Source: Liriodendron chinense
Lineage: Eukaryota > Streptophyta > Magnoliopsida > Magnoliales > Magnoliaceae
Assembly: GCA_003013855.2 (NCBI GenBank)
Contig: ML058406.1
Location: forward strand, 496,001 to 560,000
Direction of reading: 5' to 3'
Length of the DNA stretch: 64,000 nt
Shown: positions 21,482 through 33,444 of the stretch, piece after piece
How the letters are laid out: each line of letters begins with the position of its first letter
How positions within the stretch are numbered: position 1 is the stretch's first letter
The notes under the pieces: generated by a model
Database searches by the model: none
What the model was told of the DNA's origin: nothing
What the model saw: only the letters and a program-made list of their open reading frames with translations
Program-made: the position numbers and the translations under genes

Positions 21482-22231
21482 ATGTCTAACTTCGAGGCGA
21501 GTTTGATTTCTAGTCCTCCACACTTTGATGGATCCGATTATACATATTGGAAGGCTAGAATGAGAATATTTTTATTGTCACGAGATCCAGCCATATGTGA
21601 CATAATTGAGAAAGGTTGGTCGGTCCCTATTATTCAAACTAGAAGTAAGGGTAAGACCACTTCCACTCCAAAAGATGAATCAAAATGAAGTAAAGAAGAA
21701 AGGGTCAAATCTATGAGCAATCTTAAAGCCCTTGATGTAATCCGTTGTGCCCTCTTCCAAGAGGAACAAAATAGAATATCTACTTGCGAATCTGCCAAGC
21801 AAGCTTGGGAGATGTTAGAATCAATCTATGAACATTATTGCACAACCGATTCATCGATGTCCATCCCTCCTACAGAAAGAGTTGTAAGTATTAATTTGAA
21901 GGAGGACATGAGTAATGGTGAGCCATCCTTTTGTAGTGAAGAGGAGAATGATGATGAGGATGACCAATTACAAGAAGCCTACAATGAGCTTTATAGTGAA
22001 AGTTTAAAATTAATGAACGAGCTTAGTAAAGAAAAAAATGAAAAGAAGAAATTGGAAAGTGACTATCTCTCTTTAACCAAAGAAAAAGAAAATGTGCAAA
22101 ATGAATTGAGACAGGCATTAAAAAGAGTTGAGGAGCTTGAATTTGAACTTAAAATAGTAAAATCTGAAAATCAAGCTCTAAAATTAGAGGTCACCCCATT
22201 CACCTCAGTCCAATCTCTAAAAAAGAGTTGA
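21482..22231 (+). pseudogene. gag: copia-type gag, element D
   Basis: Starts MSNFEASLISSPPHFDGS and has YWKARMRIFLLS, the hallmark of copia gag N-terminal domains (DUF4219/UBN2 type). One in-frame TGA at 21686 probably replaces Trp. After the core comes an acidic stretch (SEEENDDEDD) and a Glu/Lys-rich heptad-like segment (about residues 180-235) that looks like a coiled coil, a feature known from Sirevirus gag. A direct duplication of about 100 bp (22118 and 22218) breaks the frame at the end. No zinc knuckle is visible. Confidence 0.8.
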
Positions 22232-23277
22232 GGAGATTGAATTTGAACTTAAAGAGACCACCATTCACCTCAGTCCAATCTCAAATAGGAAAATCAAATA
22301 TGACTGAGAAAATGATTCTAAAAAAGAAGAGCCAACACGGGAAAACACTAAGGTTTGAGAAGAACTCAACCAAATCTAAGGAGGAAAAGTTTCCCAAAAT
22401 TGGCAAGAAGAAGAAGCTTCCTTCCCCTCCAAAAGTATATGATTATTTGGGGATGATGTTTAAACAAGTTTTTCAAATGAATAAAAAGGTAAATCAAATG
22501 ATTAAGGGCAAACAAAAGGTCTTTGGTAATTAAATTAGTAAATCTCATACCCAAAGATAAGATTATGCGCCAACCAAAATGAGACAACTAGTTGATATTT
22601 TTAGACCCTTGGATTTTAGGAAATCCATGGGAGGCTACCATTGCTAGTCTGCTAGTTGGCCACATGTGCATATTGGTAAATTTGAGGACTAAACGTCATT
22701 CTCTTTTGATTAGTCTAACTCTTGTGTATTAGGCTCAGATCATTTTGATTGTTGAACTAATTGCTTTTGGATTAGCATGGATTGATTGTGTGCTTTGCTA
22801 ATCCCTATTGTGGTCAATTTTACTCAATAGTTAAAATTCATTTGTGACCATATATATGTTGCATGCTTCATTTGTAGTATGTGACATTCTCAGCTAAGTT
22901 TGTGTATCTTGAATTGATTGAATATCATTTAGAGCTTAATTGTTTAAACTTGCCAAGAAAATTTTGTTAATTGTGCTTTATTGGCAAATTTATTTCAAAA
23001 AATGAGAGAAGCTCACCACTCTTGGAGTCCCCCTAAGAATCGAAAGTATATGGGGAGAAATTTTTCAACTTCGCCAATGAATGATGCTCGGATGAAAGCA
23101 TTGCTCAAGCAAGTGGCCCTGATTAATGAAAAGACCAATAAAATGATCACTGAATTGGGCTATGAGCAGTCATACAGAAAGAACAACCTTCCTAGAAAGA
23201 AGAGAACACTTAATAGATTCTCAAATGACCTTGGCACAAAGAGAATTGTTGCCAAATGGGTCATGAAGAATAAGTGA
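22232..23277 (+). other. Degenerate coding remnants downstream of D gag
   Basis: Lys-rich frames at 22228-22533 and 22981-23277 contain related phrases (MFKQVFQMNKKVNQMI and LLKQVALINEKTNKMI), suggesting duplicated or continued gag C-terminal sequence. Nothing between resembles protease, integrase or RT, although D should carry pol here. I cannot assign a function. Confidence 0.45.
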
Positions 23278-23669
23278 TCAACAGTGTTTTATGCTGCCCC
23301 TTGGATTGTATTTATCCTCAATATCTTTGAAAATTCATGGGTGTCTGGGCATTAGGAGGATGGCTAAACGAGCATCATGTTTTTGCAGGTTTAAAATCTG
23401 AGGACTTAACCTCTTTTCTTAGCAGTCCTCAAATCGTAGCATGTGATAGGTATATCTGCTAGTGTTCGTCTCATTCCTTTTAAATACCAGTCAGGATAGA
23501 GCCATCATTACTAATTTCATTTCCTTATCATCATGGCTCATATCTGGGACCCTTTATCTCACTATGTCATAAGTCTAGTCAATATCAGAAGGTGTAGCCA
23601 CTTATCCAAGTAATCTCCAGTTCATAAAATTCATAAATCATGTATTAAGGATTTTGAATTGATTGACCT
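23278..23669 (+). other. Non-coding D internal sequence
   Basis: No ORF, terminus or repeat recognised. It leads into the GATCAATCG array. Confidence 0.4.
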
Positions 23670-24308
23670 GTGCAGAAATCGGCACAAGCGATCAATCGCC
23701 CGGACTGGGTGATCAATCACCAATGCGCAGCACTCATCCATAGATTGATCTGTGCAGAAATCGACACAAGCGATTAATCACCTAAACTGGGTGATCAATC
23801 GTCACTGCGTAATATGCTCCAGAGTCTGATATGCCAAAAAAGGACCTCTACCGATCAATCGGTCCACCTGGGCGATCAATCGCTAGTACGAAAAATGGTC
23901 CAAAGACCAATCTGCCCAAAAGGAAACACCACCGATCAATCGGCCCACATGGGCGATCAGTTGCCAATGAGTAAAATGGGCCAGCGACTGAATATGCCCA
24001 AAAGAAGGGAATTCCAATCAATCGCAAAGGCCTTAGCGATCAATCGGAGGTGCGCATAAACGCCCAATAGCTTTATATTAGCCGCACGATCTATCTATTT
24101 GTTGCAATCAGTTTCCCACTCCTCTTCTTTCTTTTCAATTGGCCCTTCCTCTAGTTCTCCTACACACATCTAAGCCCCATTTTTTCTCTTCCAATCTTCA
24201 ATCGGTGAGTTCAAAGGCATCTCCATTGCATTTCATTCTTCAGATTCGTAGATTTCATCAGGTATGTGCTCATTGTTTATCTTGGCATTTGTCTAGGGCT
24301 TCTTAGAA
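23670..24308 (+). promoter_or_regulatory. U3-like array and TATA upstream of the D envelope-like ORF
   Basis: GATCAATCG-type half-sites recur from 23690 to 24055 in the same style as the D LTR array, for example AAGCGATCAATCGCCCGGAC and CCGATCAATCGG. A TTTATATTA box follows at 24072-24080, then a pyrimidine-rich, leader-like stretch to the ORF at 24309. The layout is that of an LTR promoter placed inside the element. It could be an internal promoter for the envelope-like gene or a fragment of another LTR. Confidence 0.5.
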
Positions 24309-26960
24309 TTGATTTTGACTCTCTTGAGCATCTTGAGCCTCATTATTGGTGATCACATTGCACTCTCTCAGCCTCAAATGCCTCTTAGAAATGTTTCCTC
24401 TCAAAGGGGAAAGAAAGGCAAAGCCCCCATGGACGAAGGACCATCACGACCTAGTCGCTCCAAGAGGAAGGTAGTGCGTGGGGGGTGCTCCCAACCTCAA
24501 TATCGTGCCCCTCCCACTTTAGACGACATATCCTCAACATCTGAGTCCTCTGGATCCCCATTAGAAGCTGAAGTAGTAACCAGGGCTTAAAATGTGGTGA
24601 GATTTGCTGGCCGTTCTGTGATATGCGAGAGAAACGTGGATGTTCACAGCCTTCGAGAGTATGGAATTTCTGAAATGTTGACCAATGTTGGCTGGGAAAA
24701 GGTGCTGGAACTTGCTGGGCCTATCCATGACGAATTGGTGCGATCATTCTTTGTTCATTGTTCGGATTCGGTAGCATATCCGCCTAGCTTTGTTCGCTCG
24801 TCTCAAGTGCAAGGCTACGATGTAGTAATAAATCTCAGTAAGACTGAGGTCGATCCACAGGGAATTAGAGAACAAATTCTAGGTTATTCCAAGAACTTGG
24901 ATTGCAAGAATTTAGAGATTCAATTGAGAGAATTATGCTAAAACAGTAACTTAAAGAAAATAATACTTAAAGGAACTAAGGCTTTCAAGGATCCACTTGT
25001 AACAATCCCATGCCAATTCAACCAATCCAAGCATAAACACAATTAGATTTGAAGTTCTATATCTCATCTAGTTGGAAGATAAAGCATTAAGCACATTCAA
25101 TCCCACTCAAGTTGAACTTCTAAGTTCTAGTCCCATTCAACCACATGTAAAATTCGAAATCATAGCCTTCGGAGTAACAGCCATGCTTATGGACTATGGC
25201 ATGCTCAAGGGTTACCATAATTCGAATCTAAACAAGCAAAACATGATAATCTCAAAGAATTGCAAGGAATCCATGTCCGAAGCACATGAACTCTCATAAA
25301 ACTTCTAAAAATATCAACTTTATATGAACTAGAACATTCAAAATCCAAACTTAAAGTGGAACTACTTGAATTAAATTGAATTAAACATGAAATTGGCTAC
25401 AAGCTTCACCTCTCAGCCTTAGTTGAGAGATTCTAACTGAGCATTGTCATACTACAACTAGAACTCATAAAAGAAAACTAGAAAACATAAAAATTCGAAG
25501 TCTGGAGGGTTGCAAACGCTCCACGACGGCTTCCTTCCTCTCCCACGAAGTTCCTCAGCTTCTATAATACCCTAGGAAGAGCCCCTAGGTGTCCTTTTAT
25601 AGTGGGGAAGCTCTATTACGTCAGAATCTTCCAGAATTTGCGTAAGGTTACGCACTTGCGCAGAGAAAATCGGATCCCGAAGAAACTTGCTGTTTTTACA
25701 CATGGTCGACCAGTCACGGCCGGTCGGACTGGGCTGGCCGACCGGTCACAACTGGTCGGACTACTTCGTTGTTAGTCCAGGGAGTAAACAGAGGCAGCCG
25801 ACCCGTTGGCCTACCACTTAAGATCGGTCAGACAATACCGGTCCTTGTTCCAGTAACTCCCAGCAGGGTGGCTGACCGATCTTGATCGGTCTGGCTCCCT
25901 TGGGCGACTGGTCATGACCGGTTGGACCTTATTCTCTTCATATTTTCTTTCTTCCTTTCTTACTCTTTCTCCTCTCCTTGCTTTCTTCTTTCTTTGGTCC
26001 TCCTTCAATCTTCATCCAATGGTTCTAAATGGCTCCTTTTGGTCACCAATTGGGCAAAGTCGCTCTCATACCTACAATCACAAAACAAGCATTTAGATGG
26101 GCCTTTTAAACATGCAAAACATGCATATAATGTGATGTAGTGGGCTAAAGTATGTATAAATTGGAGGTTCAACAAGCTTCTATGTGACTTACAGTGATAG
26201 GCGAATTCGCATCACAACTGTCGTGATTGCTTGTGTTCTTGGTATAGAAATGTCAGACTACCGAATTCCCGAGATGGTTAAAACTCCTAAAGAAGAGAGA
26301 GTCATCTGGACTGAGGTTTTATGCCACGGTCATAATGTTGAGAGGTATAAGGGGAACAAACTTCAAACTAAATACATGGTGCATGCCTATCTAGTGCTTC
26401 GTTAGATCTTTGTGACTAACCTTTATCTTAGGAAGAGCAATCATTATGATCTGAAGGCTTAAATGGTTGAAACCATATATTATGTCAGTCAAGGTCACAA
26501 GCTGTGTTTACTTACTTTGATCACACGACAACTTGCTATAGCAGTCGGGAGTGGAAAAATGAAGGCTCTTCCATTTGGGCATCTTGTTTGTTGTCTCGCT
26601 TCACGATGTAGTTTTCTACCCTCACACTCTGCTCCTATGATGCTTGGGATCATAAACCTCACCACCATAAAAAAGATAAGGCTACTACAACAGGTTCCAC
26701 CTCCAGGACCACCTCCAACTTGTACTCTTGCTTCTGCTCCTGCTCCAAGACCTTCTACTGCTCCAGGTTCATCTACAGCCCCTGGTCCTTCTCAGTATAC
26801 AAAGCCTTAGATAGATCCGCGACATCATCCATGTCGATTTCAGACTCCGATTCGAGCATTTACTCGTCGCAGGTCTATGACTCCGTCAGATCGCCCGAGC
26901 GGATCCCAAACTCCAAGTCGGCTGCAAACATACTTGTTACATCAGATTCTTGAGCAGCAG
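24309..26960 (+). pseudogene. Envelope-like ORF of Sirevirus-type element D, split by solo LTR F
   Basis: Coding blocks 24309-24790 and 26180-26960 join in frame across the F target duplication. The first block has a basic N-terminal segment (RPSRSKRKVVRGG), a stop at 24588, and a domain with NVGWEKVLELAGPIHDELVR. The second continues YVTYSDRRIRI, DYRIPEMV and KEERVIWTEVL, then a Pro-rich tail (APAPRPSTAPGS). This matches the plant 'putative transposon protein'/envelope-like module found after pol in SIRE-type elements. Further stops at about 26403, 26459 and 26808 show decay. No signal peptide or convincing membrane segment remains, and the function of this family is unknown. Confidence 0.65.
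24791..26174 (-). mobile_element. Solo LTR F (Athila-like)
   Basis: 1384-bp LTR in minus orientation flanked by AGCTT (24786-24790 and 26175-26179). Its start, TGTTGAACCTCCAATTTATAC, and its end match element E. It has an ACCGGT array (about 25703-25925), a TATA box (25594-25601), a leader hairpin CTCTCAGCCTTAGTTGAGAG (25410-25429) and a U5 hairpin CTCAGTCTTACTGAG (24834-24848, minus). A solo LTR arises by recombination between the two LTRs of a full element. Confidence 0.93.
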
Positions 26961-27522
26961 TCTTGGCTTGCTGCTAGCCAGGCCTAGATTATGGGACATC
27001 AATCTGTGTTAGAGCAGATGTTCAGATCTCTTCAGCGTACCATTCATGATATTGCATCTCGCCTATCCTGTAGGAGCAACAATACCACCAGACCAGCTCG
27101 ATCATGGAGCTAGAGTGTTCTGACTTTGGGAGTCTATGTTAACCACCTCGGTCAGAGAGCTTCTTTTTTATTGACCGAGTGTTGATCTTTTGATTATCCC
27201 CTACTTTATTTTGGCATATCATTCAGGGTGATTAGATGCTATAGTTGGCTAGTGTAGTTCAGTGCTTACTTGATGGGCTAGTTGCCCCTACCTTATTGTT
27301 TTTAGACATGTCTGGGCTGCATGCCCCATTTTGGATATCCATTGACTTTCAGTTTCATATATATGATTGCTTCTATTGCTATATGTCTGTTGATCATAAT
27401 AGTTAATTGTTATATGCTCTACATTTTCTCCTAAGCGTTCTTAGTATATCAGTTCGGTCATATTAACATAGGCTTTCCATTGTTTAAACTACTGTATGTT
27501 GGCATGACCATACGAGACATAA
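26961..27522 (+). other. Non-coding D internal sequence before element G
   Basis: No supported ORF. It ends with CATAA (27518-27522), the target duplication of G. Confidence 0.6.
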
Positions 27523-29094
27523 TGTTCACTTCCCCAAGTGTAGGGTTGCAATGTAGTAATAATCTCGGTAAGACCGAGGTCGATCCACAGGGACTTATGT
27601 AGGAATTCACAAACACATCCAATAGTTTCTATTGAAAGCTAACAACCAGATCTTTTTATGAAATTGATGTGAGTAACAACTTTAAACTAAATTGAAGGTA
27701 AACAACTATAAAGAAGGCACTAGGGGTTCAAGGATCCACTTGTAGTAATCCTTGATGTTCAATCCGCTGTGGATTCTCACTTTCTTAACTAGAATCGATA
27801 TTAAGATCTATCTAGCCAGATGATAGAGCTGTTAAACTAAACAATCTGTCATATGTAAGTCCAATGCATATGATTCACTCAATGTAAGCTAAGCTGAGCA
27901 TGTTCAATTGCATAGGTCAGTCCCAATTCCAAAAGGCTCAGTTCACAATCATAACCATCCTCGAGTCCTGTCACAAGACAAGGCTAGATCATGATTTGAA
28001 CTTGATTCAAATCACATGCACAGTCCATACACATTACAGAAATTCAGAAAAGTAGAACTTTGGTAGGAAGTCCCCACATGAAGATCATAGTACTAGAGCG
28101 TACTCCAATTCCTCGGATCATACAGGTCTAGACTAACACAAAGCAATTAAGAATTTAAGTAATTCTCCCAAACATCCATGAGTCATCATAAGACTAAGAA
28201 AAAATACTTAAAACTTGTATAAACTTCAAACCATTGTTCATAAACATGAATTCCAATCTTAAAACCAACTAAATACGAAATGAAACATCTTAGATTCACT
28301 ACAATCTTCACCTCTTAGCCCTAGCTAAGAGGTTTAGCTACTCATGATCCAAGGAAACATGAAACAACTTAAAAAAAGCATAAAACAGTAAAACAAACTA
28401 GGAGTTGTGGAACTCCGAAATCCACTTCCGCCGCCTCCAACCTCGCTTAAACCCTTCTAAGATACCCTAGGAATGATCCCTAGGTGTCCTTTTATAGTGG
28501 GGAGGCTCCGTAACTTCAGAAGTCTCCAGAATCTGCGTAAGCTTACGCAGTGCGCAGAGATTTTTAGCGTCAGAAATAGAAAGTCCGCATCTTACGCACG
28601 TCCGACCGGTCGCACGACCGGTCTGAGTAACTGGCCGACTGGTCGCGATCGGTCGTGCCTCACTGGGAAAACAGTCCAGCAAGCTCTGGAAGAAGAAAAC
28701 TCTCTGGCCGACCGGTCAAGACCGGTCGGACTGAGCTGGCCGACTGGTCACGACCGGTCGTGCCTGTGTTTGGCGGAAGTCCAGCATGCTTAGCATGAAT
28801 GGGAAGCTGGCCGACCGGTCGCACGACCGGTCTGACCTTCCTGGCAGACCGGTCTGGACTAATCTAGGCCTTTTTTCTTCACTTGTTTCTTCTTTCCTTG
28901 CTTCCTTCTTTCTTTGGTCCTCCTTGATCTTCAATCAAATGGTTTTAAATGGGCCCTTTTTATCTTCAATTAGGCGGAGTCCACTCTCAATCCTGAAATC
29001 ACAAAACATGCATTCAATTAGTCTCCAAATCATGAAAATCTCGCACAATGAGTGATGAATTGGGGTTAGAATATGCACAATTAAGAGCTCAACA
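27523..29094 (-). repeat. 3' LTR of element G
   Basis: U5 hairpin at 27564-27578 and leader hairpin at 28311-28332. TATA box at 28489-28496, upstream of which lies the GACCGGTC array at 28604-28860. The start TGTTGAGCTCTTAATTGTGC lies next to the polypurine tract at 29095-29106. Confidence 0.92.
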
Positions 29095-29106
29095 CACCCC
29101 CCAACC
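29095..29106 (-). other. Polypurine tract of element G
   Basis: Minus strand GGTTGGGGGGTG, flush with the 3' LTR. A second, slightly shorter copy lies at 30016-30026. Confidence 0.85.
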
Positions 29107-30229
29107 AGCATTTTGCTAGTCCCGAGCAAAACATGCGTGAAACCAATTCCATTCTCCAAACCTCAACTCTCCCTTAGAAACCATTCTTCTATATATTCCA
29201 CGATACATAAGTGTAAGAGTTAGAAATATTAGGCGACAGAAGTTGAAACCATAAACCCTCAAGACATGATAAGCATTCATATGAAATTCCCGCTGATTGG
29301 TTGATAAATAGAAGAACTTGAACAAATTCAATCTAGTGTGGATAGTGAAAATTCATCTCATGAGTTTCTAGGATTATCTTCTTCATAGATCAACCAGACT
29401 ATAGATCTCAAGGTACATAGAGCCACATCAAGCCAATGACAGGAATTTGCCTTACCGTCCTTCCGACGACTTTCACACTACGTCCCATTTTCGGCTTTGG
29501 TTACAAGTAGACCATCCCCCGGTTGGTAGTAGGTAGCCCTAATCGGAATTTTCCACCATTTTTCCGTCATTCCCAATTTCATCCTTCCTTTTCCTTTTTC
29601 TTTTAAATTAGATAGGATTTTTAGAAATCCATATCTTTCATTATTTTCCCATGGACAAGGATGGACAACGTACCCCGGCTTGATGTCTCAACACCTTGAA
29701 TCAACATCTAACTGATCCACAAATCACATAATCCCTTCAACCCGTGAAAATCGTGTAATGTGAACTAGATGTAAAAGTGTTCAAATTTTCTATCAATCAC
29801 AAAAATAGGGGAATTCACATATAAAACCATTATGTTGTGAGAAATTTAAAACTTGCAAACTCACTCACTTCATATCTCCTCCTCTTATGCTCATATCATC
29901 TTGAATGCATAGAAGCGAAGTTTTCCAAAAGAGTCTTGAATTTTTTAAAAATCGAAAAATTTCTACAGAGTTGCTCGAAATGTTACAAAACGCTGGATTC
30001 ATCCAAGTGATCCTACACCCCCAACCGAATCTTGCATTGTCCTCACTGTAATAAGATATGCAATATACAAAACATGAGAGCAATTTGAAAATAAAAGGGA
30101 GTGAGGGATGAGAGTACCTGAAAAAGTGAAAAGTGGAATTCTTCCTCCTTCTAACAAACCTAAGCACAAGCAAATAAAAGCAACAAAATCTTAATCCTAA
30201 CTACTCTATACCTCCATCAGACTAGGAGA
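29107..30229 (-). other. 3' non-coding module of element G
   Basis: Same landmarks as in A, E and J: a conserved block near 29450-29530, an internal polypurine tract at 30016-30026 and a conserved block near 30030-30050. No coding frame is supported. Confidence 0.75.
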
Positions 30230-30795
30230 TCAATCATCCTGATACACAGGATCATTCAGAGGTATGGATAGACCTTCTGAAGGAAATTTCTCAAAGAACG
30301 GCTTTAATCGCTGCCCATTCGCCTTGAAAATGTTGCCGTTCCTTGGATTTAACAGCTCGACAATCCCATATGGATAGACATTTTTCACAATGTAGGGACC
30401 GGTCCATCTAGATCTCAATTTTCCCGAAAATAGATGTAGGCGAGAATTATACATGAGGACTTTTTTATTGATCGTGAATGTCTTGCGAAGAATATTCTTA
30501 TCGTAGAATATCTTCGTCTTGTCCTTGTAAATTCTCGCATTCTCATATGCTTCGTTCCAGATTTCTACAAGTTTATTCAATTGTAGTTTGCACAACGAGC
30601 TTGCCTTGTCAGAATCAAAATTCATCTTCTTAATTGCCCAATATGCCCTATGTTCCAACTCCACAGGCAAGTGACAAGCCTTCCCATAGACAAGTCTATA
30701 GGGAGACATTCCAATAGGGGTCTTAAAAGCAGTACGGTAGGCCCAAAGTGCATCGGTAAGCCGAAGCGACCAATCCTTGCGATCGGGGTTCACCG
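30230..30795 (-). pseudogene. Integrase C-terminal part, element G
   Basis: Continues the integrase interrupted by H. It reads WSLRLTDALWAYRTAFKTP, the conserved region after the catalytic core, then YRLVYGKACHLPVELEH, and ends with the small C-terminal domain (RWTGPYIVKNVYPYG) and a stop. It is intact as a frame but separated from the rest of integrase by a 2 kb insertion. Confidence 0.9.
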
Positions 30796-32799
30796 TGTTA
30801 GTGCAGTTTTCCGTGGCATACTAGTGCACCTTGTTTGTCAATCACTTATGTCAGTGAGTCTAGTGTCGGTTGAGCCCAATGAAGACGAAAACCGAAGACT
30901 CAAGACGGACCGGCTGCATCAAGGAAGAAGATTCAGGTAAAAGTGATGCCTTGGTGCCTTAACCTTGACCAAAACCCAACCCCTTTGTATCTTTGATGAC
31001 CTTGACCATATTAGGAATCCTTTAGGCATCATAGTTAGGCCCTAGCTGTCCCATTTGATCACCCTAAACTTGGCCAAAATATACAGGCTGAAGAAAGTGG
31101 AGTTCAGCAAATATGTGGGGAGAACCAGGCTGGTCCGACCGGTCATGACCGGTCGGCCAGCAGCCTTGCTGCTGTTTGAAATGGGCTGCCGACCGGTCAT
31201 GACCGGTCGGCCTTATCAACAGGTTGGATTCAGCAAGATGGGCCGACCGGTACTGATCGGTCGGTCAGTATGTTTTTCCTCTAGTCTTCAGGCCATTCAG
31301 CTAGGGGGTCCGACCGGTCATGACCGGTCGGCCTGGAGGTTTCAACCTGTCCAGCAAGTGGGTCCAACCGGTCTTGACCGATCGGCCTGGAGTCCACAGG
31401 CTGTCCAGAAAGGGGGTCCGACCGGTCTTGACAGGTCGGCCCATGTAGTTGGCTTGTGATGTTGATATACTTCAGCAGGGGAGTCCGACCGGTCATGACC
31501 GGTCGGGACAGGTCGGCTCATAGCCGTTTTATGACCGTTGGAGCCACTTTTCTATATATATGAGGCTCCGTTTTTGGGCATAGGCAGAGGGATTTTTGAG
31601 GGAGAAAAGCCACCATTGAAGGAGATCTTTTGAGGCTCATTCCTTGACCTATGCAAGGCATCTTCCTTGTGCTTTAACACAAGATTAGAGCATTCCAAGC
31701 TCATGAAGAAGATGACCTTCATCCCCTCTTGATCTCTAGAGTTTGGAAGCTTCTTGATTGGCAAATCCTTGTCCAAAACTCTAAGATGAGATCGTTGTAG
31801 GTAAGAGACTCTAGGCAAACCATTCCCACTAAGTTGTAGAGCTCTCAAACCTATCCTCCTAGCACCTTGGGCATCTCAAAGGCATCGCATGCAAGGTGTT
31901 TGATCGAATGTGGCTGAGGCAGTGTCGACGCAACGGCGACACGATCGAGGGAGCAAGGGAAGCTGATTGAAGCACGGGAGAGCGGAGATCAAGCTACCCA
32001 ATCCGGTGCTAAACAAGGGGCTCATCCAACAAGTAGGTTGTCTTATTTGAGAGTCCATTTTAGAGTTTGTTTTTCGAACTTGACCTAGGGACGTTAGTCG
32101 TTCCTTGGCCCGTCAGCCGGGCCTAAACTAAGTCTCCAAGGGGGAGCCTCCGACACGGGAGTAAACGTACGATTAGGTTGAGAGTTAGCCTATGTCTAAA
32201 ACTCCGGATACGGTTGAGAGGTGAACCGACAAAACCTCCGTGTAAAGGTTGAGAGGTGAACCTCATTTAAAACCTCCTATAGTGAATGCCGGTGTGCTCA
32301 AAGGGGTTGAGTACTTGAACCGAGAGTGGAGTAGACACGTAGTCGAACCACTATACATCCTTGTGTTTGTGATTGTTCTTGAGCACATTATATCGTTGCA
32401 TTGTTAGTTAAATTGCTTAATTATGAATGCTTCATAGGAATGCATGCTAGGCACCTTTTAGGCATCCTCACACAAGATGTACCTTCACTACTTGTGTAGA
32501 CTTGAGCTCATTGATCCACTCTCATAAGTCTACACAAGATGCATAGGCTAGGAGCTTGATTAGTTGAATATTTTCTTTACCTATGCATGCTTAGACTAGG
32601 ATTATTTATTGCTTATACTTTTGCTAGTCTTGTGATTGGACCCACCTAGGCTTGGAAGCCTAAGTGTTCTTGCTTACTTTGTTATATTTGTTGAATTGTG
32701 CAAGTAGGCGAAAAGATTTTCAAAAAGGTCCATATCACCCCCTCTAGGTCCTTAGACATATCTCCGAGTGTCTCTACAAGCGGTAAAACCGCAATTTCA
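30796..32799 (+). mobile_element. Solo LTR H (copia/Sirevirus-like) inside G integrase
   Basis: 2004 bp, TG...CA, flanked by CACCG (30791-30795 and 32800-32804). It shares with the D LTRs its start (TGTTAGTGCA), the phrase CCTCCGACACGGGAG, the AACCTCCTATAGTGAATG region and its end (ACCGCAATTTCA), so it is a relative of the D family. It has a TATATATA box at 31553-31560. Its U3 array, however, is the GACCGGTC type of the gypsy LTRs, not the GATCAATCG type of D. Confidence 0.92.
31135..31516. promoter_or_regulatory. U3 GACCGGTC palindrome array of solo LTR H
   Basis: Seven palindromes of the GACCGGTC-N2-GACCGGTC type, at about 31135, 31188, 31243, 31309, 31363, 31417 and 31485, spaced about 53-68 bp. 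The last is followed by an extra half-site. The array ends some 40 bp before the TATA box. Several copies carry one or two substitutions, usually in one arm. Confidence 0.8.
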
Positions 32800-32804
32800 C
32801 ACCG

Positions 32805-33444
32805 TTTTCTCTAAAATATGTTTAATCTCCCTATTGGATATCTCAGCTTGCCCACTCATTTGTGGGTGATAGGGAGTGCTCACTTTGTGTGTGACGCCAT
32901 ATTTCTTCATTAAAGTTTCAAAAGGGCGATTACAAAAGTGAGACCCTCCATCACTTATGATGACTCGAGGTGTTCCAAACCAGGAAAGAATATTCTCTTT
33001 TAAGAAGCGAATGAACGTTTTATGGTCATTATTCCGGCAAGGGATGGCCTCGACCCATTTGGATACATAGTCAACGGCAAGCAAGACGTATACGTTTCCA
33101 AAAGAAGATGGGAATGGGCCCATGAAATCGATGCCCCAACAATAAAAAATTTCGATTATTAAGATGGGATTGAGTGGCATCATATTTCTACGGGAAATTC
33201 CTCCTAATTTCTGACAGGGTTCACATGCTTTGCAAAACTCATGTGTGTCTTTGAACATGGTGGGCCAATAGAACCCACATTGCAGAATTTTTGCTGTGGT
33301 CTTTTTAGCCGAAAAGTGGCCACCACATGCCTGAGAATGACAGAAGGAGATGATACTTTGTTGCTCATCATCTGGGACACATCTCCTTATGATTTGATCA
33401 GGACAATACTTGAATAAGTAAGGGTCGTCCATAGGAATTTTCAC
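32805..33444 (-). pseudogene. Integrase N-terminal and core, element G
   Basis: Reads DDPYLFKYCPDQIIRRC, the zinc-binding HHCC region (H near CHSQACGGH, then FCKACEPCQ) and the DDE core. GIDFMGPFPSSFG carries the first Asp, ISDGGSHFCN the second, and SGQAEISNREIK the Glu. The frame ends where H was inserted. A frameshift at about 33444 separates it from RNase H. Confidence 0.92.

Noticed and set aside
31055..31459. 134-codon ORF with repeated GRPVMTGR-type peptides in H
   Set aside because: It is the translation of the palindromic U3 array; the repeats are explained at DNA level.
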